Shown: positions 26,784 through 35,850 of the stretch, piece after piece
Position numbering within the stretch: the first letter of the stretch is position 1
Layout of the letters: each line of letters begins with the position of its first letter
Source of the DNA: Paraburkholderia sp. BL21I4N1
GTDB taxonomy: Bacteria > Pseudomonadota > Gammaproteobacteria > Burkholderiales > Burkholderiaceae
NCBI RefSeq assembly: GCF_002973525.1
Contig: NZ_PVEN01000018.1
Span: 1-64,000 of the forward strand
Length of the DNA: 64,000 nt
Direction: 5' to 3'
Made by a program: the position numbers and the translations under genes
Notes under the pieces: generated by a model
The model's input: the letters and a program-made list of their open reading frames with translations, nothing else
The model's database searches: none
Told to the model about the DNA's origin: nothing

Positions 26784-27376
26784 GGGTTCTCCTGTCTTTG
26801 TCAAAAGGGTGTGGCTGTGCGAAAGGGGGAGCTCGCGCGAACCATTTGTTGTTGTCCGTTCGATCGTCGAGCCAATCTGGGCGGGACCATCTTTGCGGAC
26901 CATTTTTATGGACAAAAATATCGCTGGTTATTGCCGGTATATCGGTCTGGTTAGTTTTGTCGAATATCGGTCTGATAACGCTGCGCCGATTAACCCCCGG
27001 GCGCTGTCGTCACCGATTTTGCTGCGCCGCGCAAAACACCGCGAACGCCACGTCCGAAGCGGTGATAACGCATGAAATGACATGCGGATGACGCAGCGCC
27101 GCAGAAACGATGGAATTTGACGACAACAGGAGGATCACCGCCGAGTGTTTTCAAAAAAGTGTGGCGTCGAAACGTCACATTGACGGTAGCGTAATGGAGG
27201 GGGTAGTACGCGGAGATAAAGCAGGCGGCTTGAAAGGCAGGAGAAACGATCAGACCCAATGCAATAGCGCATTAGCTGACACGCACTGAAGGGAGTTGAA
27301 GAGCGTTGAACCGCGTGGGCGCGGCCGTGCGTTGCATCGCGCTGACTAGTCGCATCCGACTACGCGGCTAGTACGG
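26784..27376. other. Intergenic region upstream of the porin
   Basis: About 590 bp without a supported gene, less GC-rich than its flanks (for example 26880-26990). It must hold the porin promoter and any osmotic or other control sites; no single promoter stood out. Confidence 0.4.
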
Positions 27377-27943
27377 CTAGTTGCGGTAGGGCGAGCCTTC
27401 CGGCTGACGCGGATCTTCGCCTTGGCGCGGCATGCCGCGTCCCGAACCGCGCTCTTCGTTATAGCGAGCGACGTCGGCGCGAATCGAACCCGCGCGAACC
27501 GGCGCATTGGCCGGCGGCCGAGGTACCCCACGCGATTCGGCGCTGACCGGAGTAATAGCGCCGGCGTATTGCATGCCGCCGCGGCCTTGGCCCGGATAAC
27601 CGGCGGGACCGGCGACACGACGCATGCCCGGGTTATAGACGCCAAAGCCGTTATTGCCGCCATTGCCGCCCACGAAGTTCGCGGCGCCACGTGGCGGCAG
27701 GCTCGCGTTGCGGTCGATCGTGAGACTACGGCCGGGAGCCGGTCTCGCGGCCGGCGCACTGTCATAGCGGCTACCGCGCGTTTCACCGCGCATGCCGTGG
27801 TTCGCGGCGACATGTGAATACCCGCCGCCGCCGAAGTGCGGCACGCCCGGCGCTTTCGCATAGGCGAACGAGCACAGCGCGGCGATAACCGCGCCCAACG
27901 CCCAGTGCTTCGTTCTCGACAACCCGTCCACCTGATGACTCAC
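27377..27943 (-). CDS. Gly/Pro/Arg-rich exported protein of unknown function
   Basis: About 188 residues. From the proposed GTG at 27943 the sequence has a basic n-region, a hydrophobic core (ALGAVIAALCSFAYA) and a likely cleavage site before KAPGVPHFGGGGY, followed by a low-complexity, probably disordered Gly/Pro/Arg-rich chain ending GSPYRN. Not recognised as a known family. In-frame ATGs at 28039 or 28093 would lengthen it, but codon bias weakens upstream of 27943. The start is uncertain; an exported or envelope location is inferred. Confidence 0.6.
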   Translation of the reverse strand: MSHQVDGLSRTKHWALGAVIAALCSFAYAKAPGVPHFGGGGYSHVAANHGMRGETRGSRYDSAPAARPAPGRSLTIDRNASLPPRGAANFVGGNGGNNGFGVYNPGMRRVAGPAGYPGQGRGGMQYAGAITPVSAESRGVPRPPANAPVRAGSIRADVARYNEERGSGRGMPRQGEDPRQPEGSPYRN

Positions 27944-28500
27944 ATGCCCGAAGACTTGCCTGGAGCCCACCGTTCGAGCTGCGATGGACTGGTTTAGGGA
28001 CTGACGCGAGCGGTATGTTTCAATCGCAGCGCGGCGCATCCCGACGGCCTTTGAACCGTAATTTATGGGTGGCGGCAGAGGGTGTCGAGCCAAAAAGTGT
28101 TAGGCCTCCGCCGCGGATGTAACACCTTGTTACTGCGACGTTTTTCTACGACAGAACCCTTGCGCCGCGGCCTTGAAACCGCTTGCTCATAAGGCTTTGC
28201 CGAAGGCCCGCAACGGCCTTGCATATGATGAATTCGAGCCGCTTTTTTCGCCCTCATTGTCAAAACCGCATGGACCAAACCGAGTGCGTCGCCAATACTG
28301 AAATCGTGATGACTCACGTCGACCCAACGCTCGCCGCTCCGTCGCGTTGATGCGTCAATCTCATTAATCGATTCGGCAAATGAATTTGCATTTTTAATCG
28401 ATATAAAATAACAATAGCCTTTTGCCACAGCCGGAGGCGGGCACTCGCGCGCGCCTCCCGCGCATCGCCCGCATCCGCATCACCGAATTGAGATTCCGCC
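27944..28500. other. Intergenic region, divergent promoters
   Basis: About 560 bp between the leftward exported protein and rightward transporter, becoming AT-rich near 28360-28420. No convincing gene or RNA is seen. Confidence 0.4.
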
Positions 28501-29529
28501 ATGGCTCGCCCGAAACTGCTTCCCGACAACTTCACCTTATGCCTCGTCGGCACGGTGATTCTTGCCAGCTTGCTGCCGGTTCACGGGCAAGCCGCCGTCG
28601 GCTTCAACTGGCTGACGAACGTGGCGGTCGGCCTGCTGTTCTTCCTGCACGGCGCGAAGCTGTCACGCGAAGCGATTGTTGCGGGTGCGACGCATTGGCG
28701 GCTTCACCTGGTCGTGCTGATCAGTACCTTCGTGCTGTTTCCGCTGCTCGGCCTCGCGCTGAAGCCGCTGCTTTCGCCACTTGTCACGCCTGCGCTCTAT
28801 GCGGGGGTCCTCTTCCTCTGCACGCTGCCTTCTACCGTTCAGTCGTCGATCGCGTTCACCTCTATTGCCAAGGGCAATGTGCCGGCTGCTGTGTGTAGCG
28901 CGTCGGCCTCGAGCCTCCTCGGCATCTTCATCACGCCCGCGCTCGTCAGTGTCGTGGTCACCAATCAGGCGGCCGGCGGCAGTTCGCCGTGGCACACGGT
29001 GGGCAATATCGTGCTGCAACTGCTGGTGCCGTTCGTAGCCGGACAGCTGCTGCGCCCGCTGATCGGCAAATGGATCGAGCGCCATCGCGGCGTGCTGAAG
29101 TTCGTCGACCAGGGTTCGATCCTGCTGGTGGTGTACGGCGCGTTCAGCGAAGCGGTGAACGAAGGCCTGTGGCATCAGATTCCGCTGTCCGCGCTCGGCG
29201 GCCTGCTGCTGATCAACGTGGTGCTGCTCGCGCTGGCGCTGGCCGTGACGATCTTCGCCAGCAAGCGGCTCGGCTTCAATCGCGCCGATCAGATCACCAT
29301 CATCTTCTGCGGGTCGAAGAAAAGCCTCGCCGCCGGCGTGCCGATGGCCAAAGTGATCTTCTCCTCGCACGCCGTGGGCGCCGTGGTGTTGCCGCTGATG
29401 CTGTTCCACCAGATCCAGCTGATGGTGTGCGCCGCCCTCGCGCAGCGCTGGGGCGCTCGCGACACCAGTGGCGAAACCCGCGCCGCCGCCGCGCGCGAAG
29501 GATCCGCCGCCGCCATGGCCCGGCGGTAA
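28501..29529 (+). CDS. Bile acid:sodium symporter-like (SBF-like) membrane transporter
   Basis: A 342-residue integral membrane protein with about ten hydrophobic segments. It matches the SBF-like/YfeH group: FFLHGAKLSREAI, LCTLPSTVQSSIAFTSIAKGN (conserved crossover region) and FCGSKKSLAAGVPMA. It probably moves an organic anion with Na+; the substrate is unknown. The last ~25 residues are a soluble Ala/Arg-rich tail. A terminator follows. Confidence 0.9.
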   Translation: MARPKLLPDNFTLCLVGTVILASLLPVHGQAAVGFNWLTNVAVGLLFFLHGAKLSREAIVAGATHWRLHLVVLISTFVLFPLLGLALKPLLSPLVTPALYAGVLFLCTLPSTVQSSIAFTSIAKGNVPAAVCSASASSLLGIFITPALVSVVVTNQAAGGSSPWHTVGNIVLQLLVPFVAGQLLRPLIGKWIERHRGVLKFVDQGSILLVVYGAFSEAVNEGLWHQIPLSALGGLLLINVVLLALALAVTIFASKRLGFNRADQITIIFCGSKKSLAAGVPMAKVIFSSHAVGAVVLPLMLFHQIQLMVCAALAQRWGARDTSGETRAAAAREGSAAAMARR

Positions 29530-29587
29530 ATACGCGCGCAATGCAAACAGGACATTCATAAGCGCCCTCCCTGAGCGTGATTCGAAG

Positions 29588-29612
29588 AAAGCCGCCTCGT
29601 GCGGCTTTTTTG
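29588..29612 (+). terminator. Intrinsic terminator after the SBF-like gene
   Basis: AAAGCCGC, a CTCGT loop and GCGGCTTT run into a six-T tract, 58 bp after the transporter stop. Confidence 0.85.
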
Positions 29613-29804
29613 TTATTTCACGCGCAAACGCCGTCGCTGTCGCCTCAGCCGGACGGCATAAGCCGAGTCTTGGCCGGGCCTAAAACCCATCCCGTCCCGG
29701 CATCCAGGACATGCACCACACCAGTGCATCGTGTCACCAAAAATTCACTTAACTCTGCGCTAGCCGCGCCGATAAGCCGAACGTCGCTCGCTACGCCTAC
29801 TGCC

Positions 29805-31655
29805 ATGCAACCTCGCTCGCCCTCCCGATCCGCCACGCCGCGCATCGAGGAGTTGATCGCCCGGCGTGATCTGTTCGCGGTATTTCAACCGATCATCGAT
29901 TTCGAAGACGGCGCGATCCTCGGCTACGAAGGTTTGATTCGCGGTCCGGCGGGCACGCCGCTCGAAACGCCCTTCGCCCTGTTCTCGCAAGCGCTCGCCG
30001 AAGGCTGCGCGATCGCGCTGGAACAGGCCGCCGCGCGCACTTGCATCGAAGCCTTCGCGAAGCTCGACTACGACGGCAAGCTGTTCCTCAATTTCAGCGC
30101 GGGCGCGATGCGTCAACTCGCCGAAGCGCGCGACGACACGCTCGCGCTGCTGCGGCACCGCGGCGTCGATCCGCAGCGGCTCGTGATCGAGCTGACCGAA
30201 CAGAGTTCGATTCCCGATGTAGGCGGCTTCCTGCCGGTGATCTCGACGCTGCGCGCGGCCGGCGCGCAATTCGCGCTCGACGACTACGGCACCGCCAACG
30301 CGAGCATGAATCTGTGGGTGCGTCTGCAACCGGACGTCGTGAAGATCGATCGCTTCTTCATCCACGACATTGCGAGCGATCCGCTCAAGTTCGAAGCCGT
30401 GCGCGCCATGCAGCATTTCGCCAACGCGAGCGGCGCGCAGCTGGTGGCCGAAGGCATCGAGAACGAGGCGGATCTGATCGTCGTGCGCGACATGGGAATC
30501 GGCTGCGGGCAGGGCTATTTCTTCGGCCGCCCGCATGCGCACCCGGCACGCAAGCTGAATGACGACGCACGCGCCGCCTTGAGCGCCAATCACATCGCCG
30601 TGTTCCCCGAGACCACGCGCGCGGTGAGCAGCGCGTCGCCGTCGGGCGGCATGGCGTCGGCGAAAATGCTAGTGCATGCGCCGGCGTTGCCGCGTCACGC
30701 CACCAACAACGACGTGCTCGACCTGTTCAACCGCCTGCCCGATCTGCACGCGGTCGCGGTGGTCGAGAACGACCAGCCGGTCGCCCTCATCAACCGGCGC
30801 AGCTTCATGGATCGTTACGCGTTGCCGTATCACCGCGAGCTGTTCGGCAAGCGCCCTTGCCTGCAATTCGCCAACGCGTCGCCGGTGATTATCGAAAAAT
30901 CGATGACAGTCGAGCAGATGGCCAAGCTCCTCGCGAGCGACGACCAGCGCTATCTCGCCGACGGCTTCGTCATCACCGAAAACGGCCAGTACGCCGGCCT
31001 CGGCACCGGCGAGAAACTGGTCCGCGCGGTGACCGAAGTGCGTATCGAAGCGGCGCGCTACGCGAACCCGCTGACCTTCCTGCCGGGCAACATTCCGATC
31101 AGCTCGCACATTGCCCGCCTGCTGGGCAACGACGCGGCTTTTCACGCGTGCTACGTCGATCTGAACCACTTCAAGCCGTTCAACGACCAGTACGGTTACT
31201 GGCAAGGCGACGAAGTGCTGAAATTCGCCGCGGCCGTGCTCGCCGAGGTGTGCGACCCGACCCGCGATTTTCTTGGGCACGTGGGCGGCGACGATTTCAT
31301 GATCCTGTTCCAGAGCGACGACTGGCAAGACCGCGTGCTGCGCGCGATCCACGTCTTCAACGAAGGCGCGCAGCGTTTCTACGCGCCGGCCGACCGGCTC
31401 GTGGGCGGCATTTACGGCGAAGACCGGCGCGGCAATCCGAGCTTCTTCGCCTTCGTGACGATGGCAATTGGCTGCGTGCGCGTCGAACCGGCGAACGGAC
31501 CGTCGTTGTACAACAGCGAGGAAATCGCGTCGGTCGCGGCGGTGGCCAAGCGACGCGCGAAGCAACAGACGAGCGGCTTCGTGCTGATCGACGCCGACGA
31601 AAGCGTCGCCTTGCTACGCGGCCAGGCGGAGGCGGCTCACGCGCATATCGACTGA
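29805..31655 (+). CDS. EAL-CBS-GGDEF c-di-GMP signalling protein
   Basis: A 616-residue cytoplasmic protein. Residues about 10-250 form an EAL phosphodiesterase domain with the catalytic set intact (EGLIRG, LNFSAG, ELTEQ, LDDYG, VKIDR, AEGIE, QGYFFGRP). About 290-430 looks like a CBS pair. About 440-600 is a GGDEF domain with GGDDF in place of GG(D/E)EF and DLNHFK in place of DxDxFK, so probably a regulatory GTP-binding domain rather than a cyclase. The ATG at 29805 is used; it lacks a clear ribosome site and a GTG at 29733 is possible. Confidence 0.92.
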   Translation: MQPRSPSRSATPRIEELIARRDLFAVFQPIIDFEDGAILGYEGLIRGPAGTPLETPFALFSQALAEGCAIALEQAAARTCIEAFAKLDYDGKLFLNFSAGAMRQLAEARDDTLALLRHRGVDPQRLVIELTEQSSIPDVGGFLPVISTLRAAGAQFALDDYGTANASMNLWVRLQPDVVKIDRFFIHDIASDPLKFEAVRAMQHFANASGAQLVAEGIENEADLIVVRDMGIGCGQGYFFGRPHAHPARKLNDDARAALSANHIAVFPETTRAVSSASPSGGMASAKMLVHAPALPRHATNNDVLDLFNRLPDLHAVAVVENDQPVALINRRSFMDRYALPYHRELFGKRPCLQFANASPVIIEKSMTVEQMAKLLASDDQRYLADGFVITENGQYAGLGTGEKLVRAVTEVRIEAARYANPLTFLPGNIPISSHIARLLGNDAAFHACYVDLNHFKPFNDQYGYWQGDEVLKFAAAVLAEVCDPTRDFLGHVGGDDFMILFQSDDWQDRVLRAIHVFNEGAQRFYAPADRLVGGIYGEDRRGNPSFFAFVTMAIGCVRVEPANGPSLYNSEEIASVAAVAKRRAKQQTSGFVLIDADESVALLRGQAEAAHAHID

Positions 31656-31721
31656 AGGCTCTGCCGGCGGCGCACGAACTCAATCGCCACCCAACGCGAC
31701 CAAAGCGCCCTTTCACGCCAT

Positions 31722-31744
31722 TGTTTAGCTTGTTTTACTAAACA
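31722..31744. promoter_or_regulatory. Candidate LacI-family operator
   Basis: Inverted repeat TGTTTAG (31722-31728) and CTAAACA (31738-31744) about 140 bp upstream of the LacI gene. The right part, GTTTTACTAAACA, recurs as GTTTTACTATACA at 31822-31834. A pair of related sites suits autoregulation of the operon. Confidence 0.5.
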
Positions 31745-31821
31745 GCATATTTCGAGCCAACCTCAACACCCAGGGGTATCTCCGGGTGTCGCGCGAGTGT
31801 TTTTCCGGCGGTCGAAGGCAC

Positions 31822-31834
31822 GTTTTACTATACA
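31822..31834 (+). promoter_or_regulatory. Second candidate operator/promoter element
   Basis: GTTTTACTATACA resembles the upstream operator half and contains a TATACA-like -10, so a bound repressor would block the LacI-isomerase-kinase promoter. Confidence 0.4.
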
Positions 31835-31885
31835 ATCGCCGGACTCAAACACCGTGCGGTCGCCTACTCGCGGCCGCTTTATTCG

Positions 31886-32872
31886 ATGGCCACAACCATC
31901 CGCGACGTCGCCCGCGCGGCCAGCGTGTCGATCGGCACCGTCTCGCGCGCCTTGAAGAACCAGCCGGGGTTATCCGAGGCAACCCGCGAACGCGTGGTCG
32001 AAGCGGCGCGGCAGCTCGGTTATGACGCCGCGCAACTGCGGCCGCGCATCCGCCGACTCACCTTTCTGTTGCACCGTCAGCACAACAACTTCGCCGTCAG
32101 CCCGTTTTTTTCGCACGTGCTGCACGGGGTGGAAGATGCCTGTCGCGAACGCGGCATCGTGCCGTCGGTGCTGACCGCCGGCCCCACCGAAGACGTGATC
32201 CAGCAACTGCGCCTGCACGCGCCCGACGCGGTCGCGATTGCCGGTTTCGTCGAGCTCGAAACGCTCACCACGCTGGTCGCGATGCAGCGTCCGCTCGTGC
32301 TGATCGATCTGTGGGCGCCGGGCTTGCGCTCGGTGAATCTCGACAACGCCGCCGGCGCCACCCTCGCCATGCGGCATCTGTTCGAGCAGCAGCGCAAGCG
32401 CGTCGCGTTTATCGGCGGCTCGCTCGCGCACTTCAGCATCGCGCAGCGCGCGCTCGGCTACCGGCGCGCGTTTTTCGAAGCGGGCCTGCTGTTCGATCCG
32501 TCGCTGGAAGTCACGATCGACGCCGGCCTCGACCCCGACAGCGGCGCCGCGCGCGCCATGCATCAGTTGCTCGACGCGCCGGGCCCGCACCCCGACGCCG
32601 TATTTGCGTACAACGACGCCGCCGCGCTCGCGGCGCTGCGCGCGTGCCTTGCGCGCGGTCTGCGCGTACCCGAGGACGTCGCCATCATCGGCTTCGACGA
32701 CATTCCCGCCGCCGCCCACGCCACGCCGCCGCTGTCGACCATTTCGGTCGACAAGGAAGCGCTCGGCCGGCGCGGCGTCGAATTGCTGCTCGAAGACGCC
32801 CCCGCCGAACTCGAAGTCCGTTTGCCCGTCCATCTCATTGCCCGAGCCAGTACTTTGGTGAAAACGCCATGA
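31886..32872 (+). CDS. LacI-family transcriptional regulator
   Basis: A 328-residue LacI/GalR repressor. Residues 1-50 form the HTH and hinge helix (IRDVARAASVSIGTVSRALK...LSEATRERVVEAARQLGYD); the rest is a sugar-binding-protein-like domain with FFSHVLHGVEDACRERG, FIGGSLAHFSI and DVAIIGFDDI. Its stop overlaps the isomerase ATG (ATGA), so it is the first gene of a sugar operon it very likely controls; the effector is probably the sugar or its phosphate. Confidence 0.94.
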   Translation: MATTIRDVARAASVSIGTVSRALKNQPGLSEATRERVVEAARQLGYDAAQLRPRIRRLTFLLHRQHNNFAVSPFFSHVLHGVEDACRERGIVPSVLTAGPTEDVIQQLRLHAPDAVAIAGFVELETLTTLVAMQRPLVLIDLWAPGLRSVNLDNAAGATLAMRHLFEQQRKRVAFIGGSLAHFSIAQRALGYRRAFFEAGLLFDPSLEVTIDAGLDPDSGAARAMHQLLDAPGPHPDAVFAYNDAAALAALRACLARGLRVPEDVAIIGFDDIPAAAHATPPLSTISVDKEALGRRGVELLLEDAPAELEVRLPVHLIARASTLVKTP

Positions 32873-34152
32873 CGCAATCCGATTCGCTTCACCCCGCCAA
32901 CGGCGTCGCCGCGCCGCCTGTCGACGATTTCCGCAGCCGCGAGTTTCTGCTCTCGCACGTAGAGGACACGCTGCGTTTTTACGCACCGAACGTATTCGAT
33001 CCGAGCGGCGGCTTCTTCCATTTTTTCCGCGACGACGGGTCGATCTACGACAGGACCACGCGGCATCTGGTGAGCAGTTGCCGCTACGTGTTCAACTACG
33101 CGATGGCGTATCGCCAGTTCGGCGACCCGCAGCATCTCGAGTACGCGCGCCACGGTCTACGCTTTCTGCGTGAGGCGCATTGGGACGCCCAGCACGAAGG
33201 CTACGACTGGGAACTCGAATGGCGCGACGGCCACAAGCGCACGCTCGACGCCACGCGCCACTGCTACGGCCTCGCCTTCGTGCTGCTCGCGTATTCGCAC
33301 GCGGCGATGGCCGGCATCGAAGAGGCGAAGCCGATGATCGGCGCGACCTTCGAATTGATGGAACACCGCTTCTGGGACGCCGCGGCCGGCCTCTACGCCG
33401 ACGAAGCCTCGCCCGAATGGCGCGTCAGTTCGTACCGCGGCCAGAACGCCAACATGCACACCACCGAGGCGCTGCTCGCCGCGCACGAAGCGACCGGCCA
33501 TCTGGTCTATCTGGATCGCGCCGAGCGGGTGGCGTCGAACATCACGCTGCGTCAGGCCAAGCTCTCGCAGGGGCTGGTGTGGGAGCACTTTCACGCGGAC
33601 TGGTCGGTCGACTGGCACTACAACGAGGAAGACAGTTCGAACATCTTCCGTCCGTGGGGCTTCCAGCCGGGGCATCAAACCGAGTGGGCCAAGCTGCTGC
33701 TGATTCTCGAGCGCTTCCGTCCGCTGCCGTGGCTGCTGCCGCGCGCGGTCGAATTGTTCGACGCCGCCATGACGCACGCGTGGGACGAAGACCACGGCGG
33801 CCTCTACTACGGCTTCGGCCCGGACGGCACCGTGTGCGATCACGACAAATATTTCTGGGTCCAGGCCGAGACCTTCGCGACCGCCGCGCTGCTCGGCAAG
33901 CGCACCGGCAACGAACGTTTCTGGGACTGGTACGACGAGATCTGGCGCTATAGCTGGGCGCATTTCGTCGATCACAAGTACGGTGCGTGGTATCGCATCC
34001 TCACCTGCGACAACCGCAAATACAGCGACGAAAAGAGTCCGGCCGGCAAGACCGACTACCACACGATGGGCGCGTGCTACGAAGTGCTGACGCACGCGTT
34101 GTCCGATGGCACGGCCGCCGCCGCATCCGAATCCGCGGAGCACACGAAATGA
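32869..34152 (+). CDS. AGE-family sugar isomerase (mannose isomerase-like)
   Basis: A 427-residue (alpha/alpha)6-barrel enzyme of the N-acylglucosamine 2-epimerase family. Family features are the Arg/His-rich inner motifs HLVSSCRYVFNYAMAY, DATRHCYGLAFVLLAYSHA, NANMHTTEALLAAHEATG, FQPGHQTEWAKLL and KYFWVQAETFATAAL. Length and motif set fit D-mannose isomerase/YihS better than the GlcNAc epimerase, but the sugar is unproven. It is coupled to LacI upstream and a PfkB kinase downstream, consistent with mannose to fructose to fructose phosphate. Confidence 0.9.
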   Translation: MTQSDSLHPANGVAAPPVDDFRSREFLLSHVEDTLRFYAPNVFDPSGGFFHFFRDDGSIYDRTTRHLVSSCRYVFNYAMAYRQFGDPQHLEYARHGLRFLREAHWDAQHEGYDWELEWRDGHKRTLDATRHCYGLAFVLLAYSHAAMAGIEEAKPMIGATFELMEHRFWDAAAGLYADEASPEWRVSSYRGQNANMHTTEALLAAHEATGHLVYLDRAERVASNITLRQAKLSQGLVWEHFHADWSVDWHYNEEDSSNIFRPWGFQPGHQTEWAKLLLILERFRPLPWLLPRAVELFDAAMTHAWDEDHGGLYYGFGPDGTVCDHDKYFWVQAETFATAALLGKRTGNERFWDWYDEIWRYSWAHFVDHKYGAWYRILTCDNRKYSDEKSPAGKTDYHTMGACYEVLTHALSDGTAAAASESAEHTK

Positions 34153-35066
34153 GCCAACCCAACGCAAGCCCCGAATTCCCGCAGTTCGTTTCGGCCGGCG
34201 ACATCCTCACCGATCTCGTGCGCACCGGCACTTCGCAATGGCTGTCGCGTCCCGGCGGCGCGGGCTGGAACGTGGCGCGCTGTGTCGCGCGGCTCGGTTT
34301 GCCGACCGCGTGCGCCGGTTCGCTCGGCGTCGACAATTTCTCCGACGAGCTGTGGAACGCGAGTGTCGCGGCCGGTCTCGACATGCGCTTCATGCAGCGC
34401 GTGACGCGGCCGCCGCTGCTGGCGATCGTGCATCAGACCCATCCGCCGGCGTACTTTTTCATGGGCGAAAACGGCGCCGATCTGGCCTTCGATCCGGCGC
34501 ACTTGCCGGCCGGCTGGAGCGAGCACGTGAAGTGGGCGCACTTCGGTTGCATCAGCCTCGTGCGTCAGCCGCTCGGCGATACGTTGGCGGCGCTCGCGGC
34601 GCGGTTGCGTTCTCAAGGCGTGAAGATCAGCTTCGATCCGAACTACCGCAACCTGATGGAGCACGGCTACGAGCCGACCTTGCGCAAGATGGCCGCGCTC
34701 GCCGATCTGATCAAGGTATCCGACGAGGATCTGCGCCTGCTGTTCAAGACCGACGACGAAGCCGCCGCGCTCGCCCAACTGCAAGCCATGAATCCCGCCG
34801 CCACCGTGCTGGTGACGCGTGGGCCGGAAACGGCTCTGTTGATCGACGGCGCGCTGGTGGTCGAAGCGCGGCCTCCGCGCGTCGAGGTGGTCGACACGGT
34901 GGGCGCGGGCGACGCGTCGATCGGCGGCCTGCTGTTCAGCCTGATGACGGCGCCGCAGCGGGCGTGGCCCGAGCATCTGGCGTTCGCGCTGGCGGCCGGT
35001 GCGGCGGCTTGCCGGCATGCCGGCGCGCACGCGCCCGCGCTCGACGAAGTCGTCGCGCTGCTGTAA
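34149..35066 (+). CDS. PfkB-family carbohydrate kinase (fructokinase-like)
   Basis: A 305-residue ribokinase/PfkB-family kinase. The N-terminal substrate motif GGAGWNVARCVARLG is at about 37-51 and the C-terminal ATP/anion-hole motif DTVGAGDASIGGLL, with the catalytic Asp, is near 250-263. It phosphorylates a furanose sugar, plausibly the fructose made by the adjacent isomerase. It overlaps the isomerase stop by four bases (ATGA). Confidence 0.92.
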   Translation: MSQPNASPEFPQFVSAGDILTDLVRTGTSQWLSRPGGAGWNVARCVARLGLPTACAGSLGVDNFSDELWNASVAAGLDMRFMQRVTRPPLLAIVHQTHPPAYFFMGENGADLAFDPAHLPAGWSEHVKWAHFGCISLVRQPLGDTLAALAARLRSQGVKISFDPNYRNLMEHGYEPTLRKMAALADLIKVSDEDLRLLFKTDDEAAALAQLQAMNPAATVLVTRGPETALLIDGALVVEARPPRVEVVDTVGAGDASIGGLLFSLMTAPQRAWPEHLAFALAAGAAACRHAGAHAPALDEVVALL

Positions 35067-35186
35067 TTCTGCTGCCTTGTGCGGCGCGCATTGTCACTGA
35101 CAAGAAGCGCCGCCAGCGCGAAAGCCGGCGCTCCTTCATCGTGCTACGATGAAAAATCCGTCACCTTTGGAACAAGGAGCGTCGTC

Positions 35187-35417
35187 ATGGAAGACATCAC
35201 CTACACCAAAGGCATCTACACGGCCACGGCTTCGATAAAAGAAGTACAGAGCGACACGTGGCAGGGCGTGGTCACGCTCTCCCGCGACGAAGGCGACGAC
35301 ACCGCCGACCAGGAAACCACGGTCTACGAAGTGGACGCCACCTCGTCGACACCGGAGGAAGCGCTCGAAGAAGCCAAGGCGCTCGCTCACCGCATTCTCG
35401 GCAGCATCGAACTCTAG
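35187..35417 (+). CDS. Small acidic protein of unknown function
   Basis: A 76-residue, strongly acidic protein starting MEDITYTKGIYTATASIKEV and ending HRILGSIEL; beta-rich N-terminal half, then a helix. Codon bias is typical of the genome and AAGGAG lies at good spacing, so it is probably real. Not recognised as a characterised family. A second small gene of similar style follows 66 bp later. Confidence 0.75.
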   Translation: MEDITYTKGIYTATASIKEVQSDTWQGVVTLSRDEGDDTADQETTVYEVDATSSTPEEALEEAKALAHRILGSIEL

Positions 35418-35483
35418 GCAGTCCGGCGCGGCGCGCGTCGAAGGCGCGCCGCGCCACCTTGATCCAACCGGCTGGAGGCGATC

Positions 35484-35729
35484 ATGGCGGAACAACTCTT
35501 CCTCTACGGCGTGTACTCGATACACGTCCACCCTCTCGAACTCAACGGCGCACGCTGGGACGCGGAATACGAAATCCGCCATCGCGACAAAGCGGTGAAA
35601 TCGTGGACGACCGTGGGTGGCGATAACGGCTACAGCGACGCGGCCGAAGCGATCGCCGCGGCGCATCGGCGAGCCGTCGACGACATCGAACACGGCGCGG
35701 GCATTCCGAAGCCGCGCGCGTTTCCGTAA
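35484..35729 (+). CDS. Small protein of unknown function
   Basis: An 81-residue protein (MAEQLFLYGVYSIHVHPLEL...), a predicted beta-beta-beta-alpha shape with a C-terminal helix AAEAIAAAHRRAVDDIEHGA. CTGGAGG precedes the ATG and codon use is host-like. Unrecognised. It pairs with the preceding small gene, and both have the outline of a small alpha/beta domain. Confidence 0.75.
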   Translation: MAEQLFLYGVYSIHVHPLELNGARWDAEYEIRHRDKAVKSWTTVGGDNGYSDAAEAIAAAHRRAVDDIEHGAGIPKPRAFP

Positions 35730-35850
35730 GCGGCGGGCAACCACGTCCTAACGGTGAGCGGAACCTGGATCAAACGTTGCGGCATCGCGGCATTGGACTC
35801 GCGAAACGCCGTGCTACGCTTTGCGCGTTTTCATATCCCACGAGCAAGTG

